This document shows, one piece after another, positions 1 through 12,427 of a DNA stretch of 64,000 nucleotides; the first letter of the stretch is position 1, and each line of letters begins with the position of its first letter. Below the pieces are notes generated by a model. It was not told where the DNA came from, did not search any database, and saw only the letters and a list, made by a program, of their open reading frames with translations. The stretch is from Cerioporus squamosus. Its lineage: Eukaryota; Basidiomycota; Agaricomycetes; Polyporales; Polyporaceae. A program made the translations under genes and the position numbers. The stretch lies in assembly GCA_022592435.1 (NCBI GenBank), contig JABYQS010000102.1, forward strand, positions 62,001 through 126,000, read 5' to 3'.

Positions 1-59
1 ACCCACGAACACAGCAGGAGGCCAGGCTCCATGGGCGTGGCACAAGAACGCCTCAGATA

Positions 60-1570
60 CGAGCACGGAGGAGCTCGCTCACAACCGTGGCGGCCGGCTG
101 CACCAGTTCGCTTTCCGAGCCATCGGGCTTGCAGTTCATTGGGAGACTTCCCATGCCCACGCTCACAGACAGAATCGCCGCACACGTCCGTCGGAGATGG
201 TGTCTCGTTCCCGACAGTAAGTTACGGTTGCGTGCGCGGTGTAGCCTGGCCCTCTCTCCTCATCGCTTTTATCCTGTAGTATCGTACTTTAGAACGACTG
301 GGACTCGACTCTGAGAGCAGACGGCACGGCTCGAAGCAGCCGGTGGAATGGGTGCCAGACGAGAGCTGTACAACGCGTGCGGCGAATGCAGGGCGGACGG
401 CTTCCGAAGTGCTCGCATTGGTATCCATCGAGTGCGGTCGGTGTGACGTTGAGCTGGGAAAGTTGAACGACCTTGATCCGATCGAGTCGCTGCAGGTAAC
501 GCGCTGTTTCTTCGGTTCTCTTATGCACTGGCACTCTAACACGCCTCCTCCGGAAGCACTAGCAGGCAGACTCGTCGCAACGCAGTATTGTCTTGGGGGT
601 CTGTGCTCGATACATTTTGGAACACAAGGCTACGGAGGAGACAGCGAGACAGAACACGCAGGAGGGTAGCCATCGACACATGGATCACCAGAGCAGCGAC
701 TCGAGCCGGCTACCGTTCGGAAGGCATAACACCATGACCTTGGCTTTGAGAGCAGGGATTTGAGCCGGCCGTGACTCGGACAGCAGGACACGTCCTTCGC
801 GATCTCTTCGCTTTGAGACTGGGAGTCCTCAAGGTCCTCGGAGATTCCGAAGCTTAATTCGAGGCTCAGACGGCATCCAGTGACGGTATGTCTGCGCACA
901 CCTGTCCGAAGCCGCTCCTTCCTTCTGACTTGTCAAATTGCACACAAGGCTACGAAGGGACGGCAAGCACCTGCGGAGACAGAACATGCACATGGATAGG
1001 CATTGATACATGTACTACGAGAGCAATGACTCGAGCCAGCAGGGACTCGGAAGGCACTGGAACACGTCCTTCGCTTTCTCTTCGCTCCTCGACTGGGAGT
1101 CCTCAAGGTCGGCAGAGATCCCAAAGCACGTTTATTTCTGAAGGCACCACGGTATGTCCGTGCCCATCCAGTGTCCGAACGGCTCTGACCTTCTGAATCA
1201 TCGCATTGCATGTGTAGTACTGTAAGGTACATAGACCAGCAGGAAGCATGCCGCAACCATGTATATTCCAGTGGGAGCTCGGACTCTATGCGCCCACAAG
1301 AATATGCCAGATTTGCGCGATGCGCCGCCATATCGCCCGACTTTCCCGACGCAATACTTGTGCAGTCTGTCGCCCTGGAAAGCAGCAGTCAGGGACAAGC
1401 AATCCAGTGGACGTCACGCGTTACGACCAGCAGACGATGTCAATGTCTTCGGGTCCCAGAGTGGCTGCATGTAATTAGCAAATTCGCCGCACCATCGTGC
1501 ATGTCCTGGCCGGTCTAACTGGTGTGTCTGAGCATCAGGGAGTCACCGGAGCCCCAGGGACATGGAGAGA
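60..1570 (+). repeat. Diverged sub-repeat R (about 1.5 kb)
   Basis: Aligns, with many substitutions and small indels, to 10,210-11,790 (sub-repeat P) and partly to 11,791-12,427 (Q). Shared landmarks include the GTAAGT...TTTAG intron-like segment at about 223-286, followed by AACGACTGGGA, an exon-like block ending CTGCAG near 495, and a GTATGT segment ending CAAG near 950. Other landmarks are a second GTATGT segment ending TAG near 1,217 and the segment ending with the CAGGGACATGGA stretch near 1,565. Several internal blocks repeat again within R, near 690, 750 and 1,020. Repeated in units 2 and 3 at the unit offset. No convincing reading frame is shared between sub-repeats. Confidence 0.7.
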
Positions 1571-4440
1571 CTTGCTGCAGACCAGGTCGCATCGGCCGTA
1601 CTGCGAATTAGTACAAGTCTTCGGGTCGACATTAAGTTCCCAGACGGAGGCGATTTGCATCGTGTCGTAGTATGGTGGTAGAAGGCGAGACAATCGAGAA
1701 CCGGATGACTGGATCCAAGCAGACATGTTTGGAGCTCGTACGTGCGCCACAGAATCTCTAGTCGAGTGTCTCGTGAACAGGTATGTTCTCTCGCTCTGCA
1801 TGCGTCCGCGCGATCTCTGACTTGAATAGTGAAGGAGGACTGCACCAAGAGTGTCCCATGCGGAACTGAGGTTGGCTGAGAACATACGGAACATGGCGGG
1901 GGACGTCTTTGCGAACTCAGTTGCCGCTACATGTCAGGACAGTCACAGGGTCTGTCCGCGTAGGAAGCAGGTGTGTCCGGGTTCGGCACCTCCCCCGGGC
2001 GTCCGACTCGAGTACTTCTCGCTCCAAGTTCTCCGGACGGCGTAGTACTTCCACTGATGATCCATCACGGAGCCACGCATCCAGCGTAAATTGGAGGGAT
2101 CATACATGGAGTGCGCACTGTCCGGGCTGCACTACGGAGTTTCATTCTGGTCTTTTCTTGTAGCTAGTATTGTATATTGTATACAGGAATAATCACAATG
2201 CTCGCCACTCGCCAGATGGCAGTGGTATCGAGCGAGAACGCTCGTCCATTCTGAGTCTAAGTCTGGATGTACCGGCTAGTGCTTGGTCGGTTTTCGGCAC
2301 TGACTATGTGTCAAATGCCGCAGGCCTGCCTCGATCCCAGTACCGACGGAGGGAACATTTACTGTGCTTCTGATTTCATGCAACTTGAACCTGATCACTC
2401 TCACGCACGACCTGCGGCATGCAAGGCACCGAATATGCAGACAACGAGCTTCAGTACATGGTCTCGCCTGCAGATGCAAGTTCAGGAAAACTCTCAGTTT
2501 GCTCACTTTCAACTGGGAAGTGCTGGTGAGCCTGCTGCACCAGTTACTATCTACATGAAGGATGCCAAGGAGCTGGCATGTCTCCGCAGTGCTATGTCTC
2601 TGGAGTCTCAGGGAGCTCCAGGACTCCATGCAGTACACTACACAGCATGCTCGATCTCTCTCTCGGGCCTGAGGCTTCCAGAAAACCTTCTGATTACTGT
2701 CCCGTGATCGCGTCTCGCGCGTCGCGACGCGTACTCTCGAAACATTGAGATCTGAATAGTTGCCTGACATATGACAGGATGCCAAACAGGGCTATATACT
2801 ATGACGTGGACATCCGAGAACTGCCATAGGATGCGCGGACATAGCATGCAATGGCAGGTGCTCCTTACACTGCTCGGGATGGCGACCTGATGATATCAAT
2901 AATCCTGACAGCAAGACCTTCGCTTAACTAGTCCCTCCACAGTGCCCGGGCTTTATCGTGCCTTCGCTTCAACCCTCCCGTCATTCAGAATTCATTGTGT
3001 GCGGCTGACAACTGGTCAACCGCTCGGTAGTATTTCGCCCTCTCTCTCTGGTAATCACTTGACTCGGACAGAATCCTCACACGGCAGGGAGACAGATGAA
3101 CTTGAGCACCTATGGCGGCCAGATGCGCTGCAAGGGAAGTCGCCGAACTGGTAGAGGAAATGCTTTACTCAGTTCAAGCAGGATTGGATCCTATATCCGT
3201 CGCATAACCACAGCCGGTGTTTCCCATGTCACCGAGCATAACGGCCGAGCTGCAGGGAATCCTCCCAATTGGGACGGACATTAGCCACCCGAAGGATTAC
3301 GCTACACTGCGGTCCTTCCGGATGCCTCGATCTGGGACACGAACAGATGCGGTGCGTGTCTTGTTTGCTTCTCCTACCGGTTGGTGGGACATTACTCTGG
3401 TTTCCGACATTCTCCTCCTTTCCCTTCTGTTTCACCCCCATCTTCTCCCTGTCTCCCACTCCCATCCTCCTGGCGTTGTCCAGGGAATAGGTATCTATTG
3501 CGCGCACCTTCAACATGTTCTAGTCACTGCTCTGTATTGTTCCGAGACCACTACCATACACGAAGGGGTGACTCGGAACCTCCAGGCGAGCATCCGGTAC
3601 GTGACCCTCGCCGCTTCACCATCCTGATTGCCCTGACGAGATTGTCTCCAGGTATCCTCCATGCACCCGCCGCAAAGCCGAACATGACAAGGCCGTCGTC
3701 GTTGGCCGCGTTCCGGGGACCGCGTATGAGCCTGTAGTCGACAAGTATCGTACGTGACTCTCTGTATTCACCTAGTCGGTGTTGCTTACCATGCGCATAT
3801 CGTATGGTCTAGGCGTCCGGCTCCCCACGTTGCACTGTGTACAGTCGCAGAGGTAACAGCGTCCGCAGGTGTCTGAATAGTTATTCGTTCACGTTGTACG
3901 GGCGCGCAGGCGGCGGGACAGGTACTTGCTTGCTTGCACTGTAACTGAGCGAGCACCGTCGCTGATTGTCAGTGTGGATCTGCTAGCTCCCAGCATGGTT
4001 GATGTCGATCAAGCTAGCCACATTGCTGAGCGGGCAAGGCAACCTCCGAGAGTTCCATTTGCGAGCACGTACGCATCCTCCCCTTGCACGTCCGTGACGC
4101 AGCGCCGGCTGACGTCCCTGTTGTCCTATTTAGACCCTCCGCTGGCCATCAACACTCGTCCTCTCGGAGCTGCCGCACCGCCGCAAAGTACTCGTCCAGT
4201 GGCACGGGCCCATGTCGCTGCAGCCTGCAGTCTGGTAGCAAGTTTCTCGCGACCATGGCCCGCAAACATGGGTACGTATTTTCGCATCTCGACATTCCAT
4301 GGCGGCCAGCTGACGCGACGCCTGTCGTAGTCTCGTGTTCGGACATGGATACGGCGGCGCCGGCGGTGGCCAGCTCGAGCAGAGGACGCGCCGTCCGAGT
4401 CCACTAGAACGGCCCTGTCCGTCTCGAACCCACCTCGGTC

Positions 4441-5190
4441 ACTATGCGCGGAGTTGCGCTGGCGCGGACAACCGGTACGTACCTTTTCCGCTTCCGGGTG
4501 GGGCAGCATGTCTCGGAGGACACGGGTCGCGTGAACGTCCTGCGCAAGCTGCGTCAGAGGCCGAAACGACGTACTGGAATGCGAAGGGGAGAGCAGGCGA
4601 GAGTCTTCGAAGCTTCGAAGCCGTCTGGGACGCGAAGAGTCGAGCAGAAGCGCGTCTGCAGGGTTCCCAACCAGCAGGACTCGCGACTTCCTCGACATAT
4701 GACGAATGTACGCACCTTTGTTCGCATCCAAGCCGCGTGCTGACGACGTTTCAGAGCTTCCGGACTGCGCCTGCGGATACTATGGTGTCGCGCTCGTTGT
4801 GGTCGTGAGCGAGTACTGTTGAGTGCACCAGTACGTACGTCCTCCCTAACACGTCGCAGAGCCTCAGCTAACAGCTAGCACTTGCAGAATCCCACGTCCA
4901 TAATCAGGAAAGACAGTTGCTTGAACGGTCCCAGCGCGCTGAGCGAGATTGAGGGTCCCCGAGCTCCAGAGGGCCGAAGGTGAGCTTGCGCATCTGCGAT
5001 CCAGGTGGCTGGTGCTGCCGTAAGTCTCGTAGGGTTGTCAGAAGACGCGCAGAGGCAGCACAAATTCGAGGGAAAGCAGCGCAGATTCAACGCAGACGCA
5101 GAGGAGGGACGCGGACGCGGTGGTGGTCGGGAGGAGAGGAGCGCGCTGCTCGGAACGCCCGAAGTGGTAACCTAGGCGCTCGTGCACGTT
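4441..5190 (+). pseudogene. Decayed plus-strand exons, possibly coiled-coil protein (in each unit)
   Basis: Segments read like eroded coiled-coil exons, for example FEAVWDAKSRAEARLQ near 4,620 and HNQERQLLERSQRAE near 4,895. Others are LQRAEGELAHLRSRW near 4,970 and SEDAQRQHKFEGKQRRFN near 5,040. Two good intron candidates lie between them (4,708-4,754 with GCTGAC and TTTCAG, and 4,831-4,887 with GCTAAC and TTGCAG). The pieces sit in different frames with stops between them, and I could not join them. Copies are at about 16,875-17,624 and 29,311-30,060. It could also be chance coding-like sequence. Confidence 0.25.
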
Positions 5191-5311
5191 TCGGACGCAA
5201 AGTCCTCGAGAACGAGTTTCGGTCTCTACAGCGTGCATGTACTGTAGATCGTCGCAATAAACGGTGATTCTGTGCTCTGTCCTGCCTACCGCGCCACCAG
5301 AACTGGCGGCT

Positions 5312-7341
5312 TCAAGTTCCAGCCGCTACAGCGCGACATGTTCTCTCCTGCCCATCACCTCGAAATGCATCCTCGATACCCTCGCAAACGCGTTCATGCC
5401 ATATGTCAGGACAACGAGATATATTTCGTCTACATACACATACACGCATGAGCGACAAGACGCACCTCGACATGGAGGCCACATCCTCCTCCCACACCTC
5501 CCTTGCTGTCCCTACCCTGCAGAACCCCCTCGCCGTCCCTATACCTCCCTCAAGCCCGCTCCTCGTCCCTATAGGCCCCTCAGAACCTATAGGCCCTGCA
5601 AAACCCCCTAAGGTCGAGCTTGCATCTGGTGCATCTGCTTCGCACTCCGCTGTTAGCCTAGCCACCCGACGCCCGCCCGACACCCCGGACGCGAGCATCC
5701 CTCCGAGGGCCGTGAAGTCCTTCGCCCTCAACACCCAGTTCGCCGCCGACGACCGCTTGTCCGTTACTGGGGTCAGCGTCCCCGTTGGAACCGCCGCCGC
5801 AGCCGACTGAGCCTGAGGGGGGTTCGGGTTCGGCATGCTGACAGTCGAGCGTCGCGACCGCGTGCCGCGGCCCTCCGCCTGCGCGAACGCAAACACCGTC
5901 CCTTGCGGGGTCGGCGGGACGTCCCCGCTGCCCTCCTTCTCGTCGTCGTGGTGCTCCGCCTCGACCGTCGCCTCCTCGACGGACACGCCGATGACGAGCC
6001 CGCTGGTCGGGACCGCGGTGAGGAGCTCCCGCGACCGCGCGCGCGACAGCCGGCGCGCGATCGTGCGGCCCACGGCCTTCCCGAGCGACACGCGCCCTGC
6101 GATCGTCTCCATCTGCGTGACCTGCTCCTCGTCGTGCACTTCCTGGTCGTGGTGCGCCGTGTCCGACGCGAACGAGTCCGCGCTCCCCGCGTACTTCTGC
6201 GCCTGGTAGAACGCGCCTGTGCTCCCCGCGTTGATGATCAGCGAGTTCTGGCGCGACGGCAGCGTGCTCGGGTTGTCGTGCGTCCCCGTCGATAGGTCCG
6301 TCGCCTGTCGGAGAAGCAGGTCAGTCGAGCTCGTGGATCGCGCAGCATGCCCACAGAGTGAAGCGAACAGCGGCCGGGCGCCAACTGCGAACAAGGGGAG
6401 GGCCACAGGAAGAGCAACTCAACACGCGCACGGCGAGAAACCGCGCAAAGTCCGTCGACGTACACACGCGGTAGCTGCCAGACACACCACCTGAGTCTGG
6501 CCGTTATGCCCAGAAAGACGTCCCCTTTGCCTCCAGGCACAGACGTGCATGACGTGCCCCTTCCCATCCGCGTGTGCCAGCACCTCCCGGGCAAAAAACG
6601 CGACTTACCTGGCCGAATCTCGACACGGAGATGCTCCCCCGCCGCCTGTCCCGCTCCCGCGCCGGGTCCCTCGCAACTGCGACCGCGACCGTCGTCTGGG
6701 ACGCGGGCGCGCTCGGGCTGCTCCCGGTGCTGGGCCGCGAGCGCGCCTCCTCCTGGTGTGCGCGGCGCTCGCTCTCCTCCTCGACCTTTTGGAAGATCTG
6801 GCGAGCGCGTGTCAGCCACGGACAGACGAATGCCACGAGCGGGTGCGAGACCGTACCTGCTCGATGAAGACGTGACGCGGGTCCGCTTCCGGGGACGACA
6901 CGACTGGCACGGACTCGGCCTCTTCCTGCTGGACACTGACAGACTCTGCCTGCGCTGCTGCTGGCTGCACGGGCTCCGGCTGCGTCGACGCTGGCTGAGC
7001 AGGCTCGTCCGCCTGGGGTGTCGCACGGATGAGTGCACGTCAGGGGTCTAGGACGTGGCCAGACGAACCTCGTGAGACGCGTCGGAGTCCGGGGCAGCCT
7101 CAGTTGCTGGCGGCGCGGTCGCAACAGGCTCTTCTGCCTGGTTGCGGACGTGCATGAGTGGATGAAGGGGGGTCGACAAGACGTGAACGAATGAACGCAC
7201 CTCATGATGCGCCTCCGGAGTGGGTGCTGGCTGGCAGTGACACTGCATGGATTCTTGGTGTTCCGCTGGTGGTGCTTGCGGCGCTAACGCGGGCTCTTCC
7301 GGCGCGGGTGCGAGCTTGACGTCGGGAGCAGAGTCGGACAT
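5312..7341 (-). CDS. Array gene, copy 1: unknown protein, about 515 aa, five exons
   Basis: I do not recognise this protein. Exons on the minus strand are 7341-7201, 7137-7069, 7012-6857, 6797-6609 and 6304-5312. All introns are in phase 0, with donors such as GTGCGT, GTACGG and GTAAGT and with CAG acceptors. The first about 120 residues are Ala/Pro/Glu-rich and of low complexity. Exon 4 starts with a charged segment (IFQKVEEESERRAHQEE) that could form a short helix or coiled coil. Exon 5 holds the least repetitive part, including RQNSLIINAGSTGAFYQAQ and a basic RRLSRARSREL segment. No signal peptide or membrane segment is evident. The open frame continues to a stop at 5312, but the last about 100 residues are less protein-like, so the true 3' end may differ. 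This is the only copy without a frameshift. Function unknown. Confidence 0.65.
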
Positions 7342-7350
7342 GACGAGCGT

Positions 7351-7376
7351 CGGGGGTCGGGGGTCGGGGGTCGGGG
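7351..7376. repeat. 7-base minisatellite in the 5' UTR of the array gene
   Basis: Three perfect CGGGGGT units plus a partial fourth lie ten bases upstream of the array gene start codon. The same array is present in unit 2 at 19,784-19,809. Unit 3 (32,220 onward) has one unit fewer and one extra G, so the array differs in length between copies. On the transcribed strand it reads as a C-rich 5' UTR. A TATA-like TATAT stretch lies further upstream, near 7,446. Confidence 0.8.
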
Positions 7377-10209
7377 AGAGAGTCGACGAGGGAAGAGGAC
7401 GGGAGGGCACGGTGGCAGCCGTGAGAGGACACAAGAGGACGGGAGTATATGAGGGGGAGTGATTGATGTTCTCGAAGCGGGCGAAGCAGGTATCAACCGA
7501 CCGCCCTGCAACAGCTGAACCGCACTTCCTCTTCCAGCGACCATTCCAGTGTTTCCTGAGCCTCTTTCCACCGCCCACGACGGTCGCCCTCGTTCCCTAT
7601 CTCGGCGGCGGCGCACAGATTCGTGCACCGGCGCTGGGTGAGGCTCAGCGGCGCGCGCCCTCCCGCCGATCGCATCGTCTCTGACGGCGGTCGGGGAGCT
7701 CGATCACGACAAGCGACTCCGAGCCACCCCGCCTCGTCGCTCGCACTCCTCCAATTCCATCTGGCGTCGCTCGCCGCGTACGTACACCTCCGTCTCGCTG
7801 GCACATGCGTACGAGCACGCAAGCCGCGAGAAGAGTGAAGCCGTCGTCCAAGCTCGAACAGAATCGCCAGAAACGGTGGGCGCGGTTCGAGAACAGACTA
7901 CATACGCACCCGGGCCCCCGTTGCCGCGAACAGAATTCGAAGGCAAAAGCCAATTCGCGCGGTCCTGCCTTTTCTGGGGCTCGTTTGCAGGCTCTCGAGA
8001 TGGTGGCGCGGACGCTGCCGTTCCTCCTTCCAGTCCTCGACGAAGGCGTCGCGGTCGTTGAATGCGCACTCGAGAGAGCAGCGAGTGCGTGCGGGGCATC
8101 GAGAGCGAGTGAACAGCTCTGCAGACACGCTCCCGACCAGCATCTGCGCAACGCTGGGACTCTCCGCTCGACGTTCACGGCGTCGACTCCTTCCCTGCGC
8201 ATTAATCCCTAAGCTTCCTCTGCGCGTCGCAGACACTCTCACCCTGCACTGCGCAGCATCCCTCCGGCATTCAGCCGCACGACGTCGTCTCGCGCCCAAG
8301 CAGCTGAGTGCGTTCTGCACGCCCTCACTGCACTACCGGGTCCCTCCCCATGCTCTCCGCCTATCCAGTACAAGGTTGTCGTCTATCGAAACCAGTTCAA
8401 GGTACAGCGCCAGGCGTCGTACTACGCCGCCACAAGTCGACGTCGTCGCTCCGGGGACGCTCTCGGCCTCAAGTCTGTCACTGCACCCGCCCGTACGCGA
8501 CAGTGTTCGATGGTAGGCAAGTAACAGATACATTCAAGTGTGGTACGGACACATAACAGCCACGCTAATACTCCTTTACTCACAAGCCCGGCCGTCCACG
8601 TCCGGTGCGGCGGTGGCAGGCTCCTCCTGGACGCCGCGCGTCCCAGCATACATCTAGGACACACGCGTACACCCCCTACTGTCGATCGCACATCCCCATC
8701 CCCGATCCGGCCATGTCGCACGCCCTTCCATCCCTTGTAAGTCCGGGTCTTGTTACGAGTTCTAGCCTCCCAGTCCCTGCTCTGGTCCAGAACGACGGAC
8801 TATCCGTCCACGGCACACAGATAAGTACCATCATAACTGTCTAGGATAACGACTCGCGACTGACCAGCCCCTGCCACTGCGCGTACACAGAACAACCGTG
8901 CTACAATTGCTACAAGCAGTCCGGCACGGGTTCGCATACGCTCTGCTCAGCGTACACAACCTGCGCACTCAGCAACACAACGAGACAGTCAGTCGACGCA
9001 CCCGTTGCTGGTCACTGCCCGGCTGCCTGCCGCAGTAGAGCCGCCGAGACCGCCTTGCGAATGTGGAAGTGTGCAGTATGTACCTGTTCAGGAGAACGAA
9101 CGAGCGCGGTCATGGTAAGCGTACGCGCACAGGATCCGGATATCAACAGCATACTGACCTGGCAGTACCAGGAGCCAGTCGGATTGCAACGCGAAGGCGT
9201 CCGGTCCGTCGTGTCCGCGAGGACATCATCGACGGCGTGAACGGCGACGCGGCGCAGCGTCGAGCGCGAAGTGGACGATGCTGGAGTCGACGGGTGCAGC
9301 GACGGTAGGGCGAAGGGATACAGAGTGGGCGAGGCCGGCGGATCGAGCACAGGCGAGGAGAGGAGAGGAGGATGGGGAGATGGAGACCGACACCGCGTCC
9401 GAGCTGGTACTAATACACGTTTGGCGCAGGACAAACACACCACGCACGGAGCCACCGCACACTCCGTGTTCGGTCCTGCGAAGGTAAGCATCCGTATGCG
9501 ATAGGTACACACCGCTTCGTGGGGTCCTGACGCTGTCACCGTCGCGGTGCTTAGCGGCGACACCCGCGTACCCTCTTCGGAGAGACGCGTGAGTGCCAGT
9601 GCTACTAACCGTCGTGCCATTGCAAGCCCACTGCGACGCCCGCGTCATCCCAGATCGCCGTTGCGACACTGTGCACCCCCGTCCACCGGGCCGCCTGTAC
9701 TTATCCCTTGGTGCGCCGCAGATACAATGCAATCTACTTGCACACAGACACGGCGATATCCCTCTACGCCAGCCCTCGCACCGTGTGTTCAAGTTACGTG
9801 CACCTCAAGCATGCGGAGATCCGACTCCGACTGTCCGGCCAGCATGCGAGTCGATCTCGCCGGACCCGAACGACGGCTTGGATCGCGCCCTCTGCGCTCT
9901 GGATGTCGACCCTGAGATGCACGGTGACGGCCTGCTCGGACGGAGTGCATTCGCGTCAGTCTGCGTGGGAGGGAACGAAATGTAAGTATGGCTGGCTCTT
10001 CAGACGATGTTATGTTCGTGCAACGCTCACGGAATCCCTCCATAACTTGATCGCTGCATGGCCCTGTCCGTCCAGCTGCTAGGACTTCAGCTGTGCCTGG
10101 ACCGGTCGAGTCTCCGTGCGCACCCACGGCGAGGTTCGGCAGCAACAGGAGATGACGATACACGCGCTGCGGCACAGGCAGGATCCGGTATTCAGTGTCG
10201 AACCTGTCA

Positions 10210-11790
10210 GACACTCGAAGCACGGAACGGCTCGCTCGCAACGGCCGGCTAAGCAGTAGCCAGGTCTCTTTCCGACTTGCCGTCGGGCAGGTCGTTGGGA
10301 GCCATCCTACACCCACGCTCACTGGCAGGTTCCGAGTTCGCCGCTCACGTCCACGGTTCATTGGAGATGGACGTCTCGATCCCGGCAGTAAGCTCACGGC
10401 TTGCATGCGCGGTGCAGCGGCCGTCCGCGCCGCCTGTTTCCTGTGGTACCGAATCCAGAATGACGAGGGCTCCAAGTCGAGAGCAGACGGCACGGCTTGA
10501 AGCTGCTGGAAGAGGTAACAGGGGCCGTACGGATGCATTTGCAGAGAGCTGCCGCCCTGTAATGCGTGCGGTGAATGCAACCGTCAGGGCGGACGGCCTT
10601 CACACTTTGCTTCGGCATCCATCGAGCGCGGTGGGTACGTACTACGCTGAGCTGGTAACGTCGATCGAGGCCCTGCAGGTATGCATTGTCTCTTCGGCTC
10701 GGCTCTCTTGCGCACACTCTGACGCGCCTCCTCCGACTCGAAGCAGATGCATGCAGGCCCACTCGTCGCGGCGCAGTAGCATCTCCGAACGGCGACGTTC
10801 GTGCGCAAGACGTCGTCGAACGCGAGGCTACGTGGGGACGGCAAGCACCCGGTGCGGAGACAGTCTACGGAGCATGCATAAAGATAGGCATTGACATGAT
10901 ACTACATATACGACCAGAGCACCGAGTCGGACTGGCCACAACGGTCGAGGTGGACCGCCTCTCTGCTGAGTGCCCGCTTCCGTGTCCGGTACGCCGAGCT
11001 GAGAATGTCAGCGGCATCGATCGACTCGGACTCGCCGCAGGTACGCACTTTCTCTTCGGCTCTCTTATGCACCAGCACTCTGATGCGCCTTCCCCGGCTC
11101 GAAGCAGATGCATGTAGACTGACTTGTCGCGGCGGCGTGGCGCAGTACCGTCTCGATGTGCCAGACGTCCTAGAATGCGAGGTTACCGTCTACGAAGGGA
11201 CGGCGGACACCGGCGGAGACAGAGCAAGCACGGAGGTAGGCATCCCAGAGCAGCGACTCGAACCGGTCGCGACGGCAGAACACTTCCTTCGTGTTCTTCT
11301 CATCGCTCCTCGACTGGGAGTCTTCAAGGTCGGCGGAGATTCCGAAGCGGATTCCACTCACTGGAAGGTATCCCGACGGTATGTCCGTGCGCATCCAGCG
11401 TCCGGAGCTCTTTCCTTCTGACCTGTTGCATAGCATGCATAGTATCGCAAGGCACTTATAGCAGCAGGACGCACGCCGCAACCACGCATGCAGCAAGAGT
11501 TCATACTCCATGCGCGCACAAGAATAGGTAGTGTGCACGACACGCCGCCGCTTCGCCCGCCTTCCCGACGTGATACGTCTTCGGTCGGTCGCCCTGGACA
11601 GCAGCGATCAGGCCCAAGCAGTCGGGAAGACGTCACGACCACTGGCAGACGTTGTCAACATCTTCGGGTTCCGGAGTCGCTGCATGTGCATAGCAAGTCC
11701 GCGCCGCCATCATACGCATCCTGGCCGGTGGAATTCGTCCATCGTGTGAGCATCAGGGGACGACAAACTGCATCGTGAGCCCCGGGAACA
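10210..11790 (+). repeat. Diverged sub-repeat P (about 1.6 kb)
   Basis: Homologous to R. The intron-like signals are kept: a GTAAGC...CCAG segment followed by AATGACGAGGGC (about 10,391-10,455), a donor after CCCTGCAG near 10,679, and a GTATGT...CTGAC...ATAG segment at about 11,381-11,438. One frame across 10,456-10,680 is open and ends at the conserved donor, but the matching segment in R is closed in that frame. Copy in unit 2 at about 22,643-24,223. Confidence 0.7.
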
Positions 11791-12427
11791 TGAAAGCTGC
11801 TGGAGGAGGTGATGGGTGCCGGACGGATGTATTGGCGGAGTACAGTACAACGTGAGCGGCGAATGCCACTGTCAGGGCCGACCGTGTCTTCGGTAACCAT
11901 CCAGAGCGGTCGGTATGCTGAGCTGGGAACGTCGAACGGCCTTGTTCGAGTCGCTACAAGTACGCACTCGGCTCTTTGAGGTACACTTTAATGTGCCTTC
12001 TACTCGAAGCAGATGCATGCATGCAGCCTTGTCGGTGGCACGATGCAGTAGTAACAATCGTCTCGACTCTCCGATGTCCGTGCGCGGGACGTCCTAAAAC
12101 GCGCGGCACTGAAGGAGACAGCAAGTACCTACGGAGACTTGGACAGAGCACGCGCAAGGATAGGTATCGATGCACTGTGTACTACCAGAGCAACGACTCG
12201 AACCGGTTGCAACTAGATGGCAGAACACGTCCTTCGCGTTCTCTTCGCTCCTCAGCCCTCAAGGCCGGCTGAGTTCCCAAGCAAGTTCCGCTCCGAGGGC
12301 ATCCAGAGTCTTGACGGTATGTCCGTGCATACCCAGCGTCCGAAGCCGCTCTGGCCTGCTGACTTGTTGCATTGCAGGTGTAGTACCGTAAGGTGCATAA
12401 GATCAATACTGGCAGGAACCACGCCGC
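11791..12427 (+). repeat. Diverged sub-repeat Q (shorter)
   Basis: Lies between P and the R of the next unit, so P-Q-R follow each other across the 12.4 kb junction. It shares with P and R the exon-like block ending near 11,960, the block around 12,185-12,290, and a GTATGT...CTGAC...GCAG intron-like segment at about 12,320-12,382. Unit 2 has three extra bases in this stretch near 24,434. Confidence 0.65.

Larger units (their letters stand above)
1..12427. repeat. 12.4 kb tandem repeat, unit 1
   Basis: First of at least 2.6 head-to-tail copies. The sequence at base 1 recurs at 12,428 and 24,864. Offsets between copies stay between 12,427 and 12,437 along the whole unit. Unit 1 differs from the others mostly by about a dozen single-base length changes in its first 4.6 kb, plus a 3-base difference near 12,000 and a few substitutions. 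Each unit holds one five-exon minus-strand gene (5312-7341 here), decayed plus-strand exon-like segments (about 4.4-5.2 kb), and diverged sub-repeats at both ends. The rest, about 1.6-4.4 kb and 7.4-10.2 kb, shows no gene I can support. There is no rRNA sequence, so this is not rDNA. The left end of the array lies outside the window. Confidence 0.95.

Noticed and set aside
7645..8202. 185-residue minus-strand frame in the repeat unit
   Set aside because: The diverged copy at 32,690-33,060 does not preserve the reading frame, which argues against coding.
9789..10580. 263-residue minus-strand frame within each repeat unit
   Set aside because: It crosses the edge of sub-repeat P and is not conserved as a frame in sub-repeat R. 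The composition looks random.
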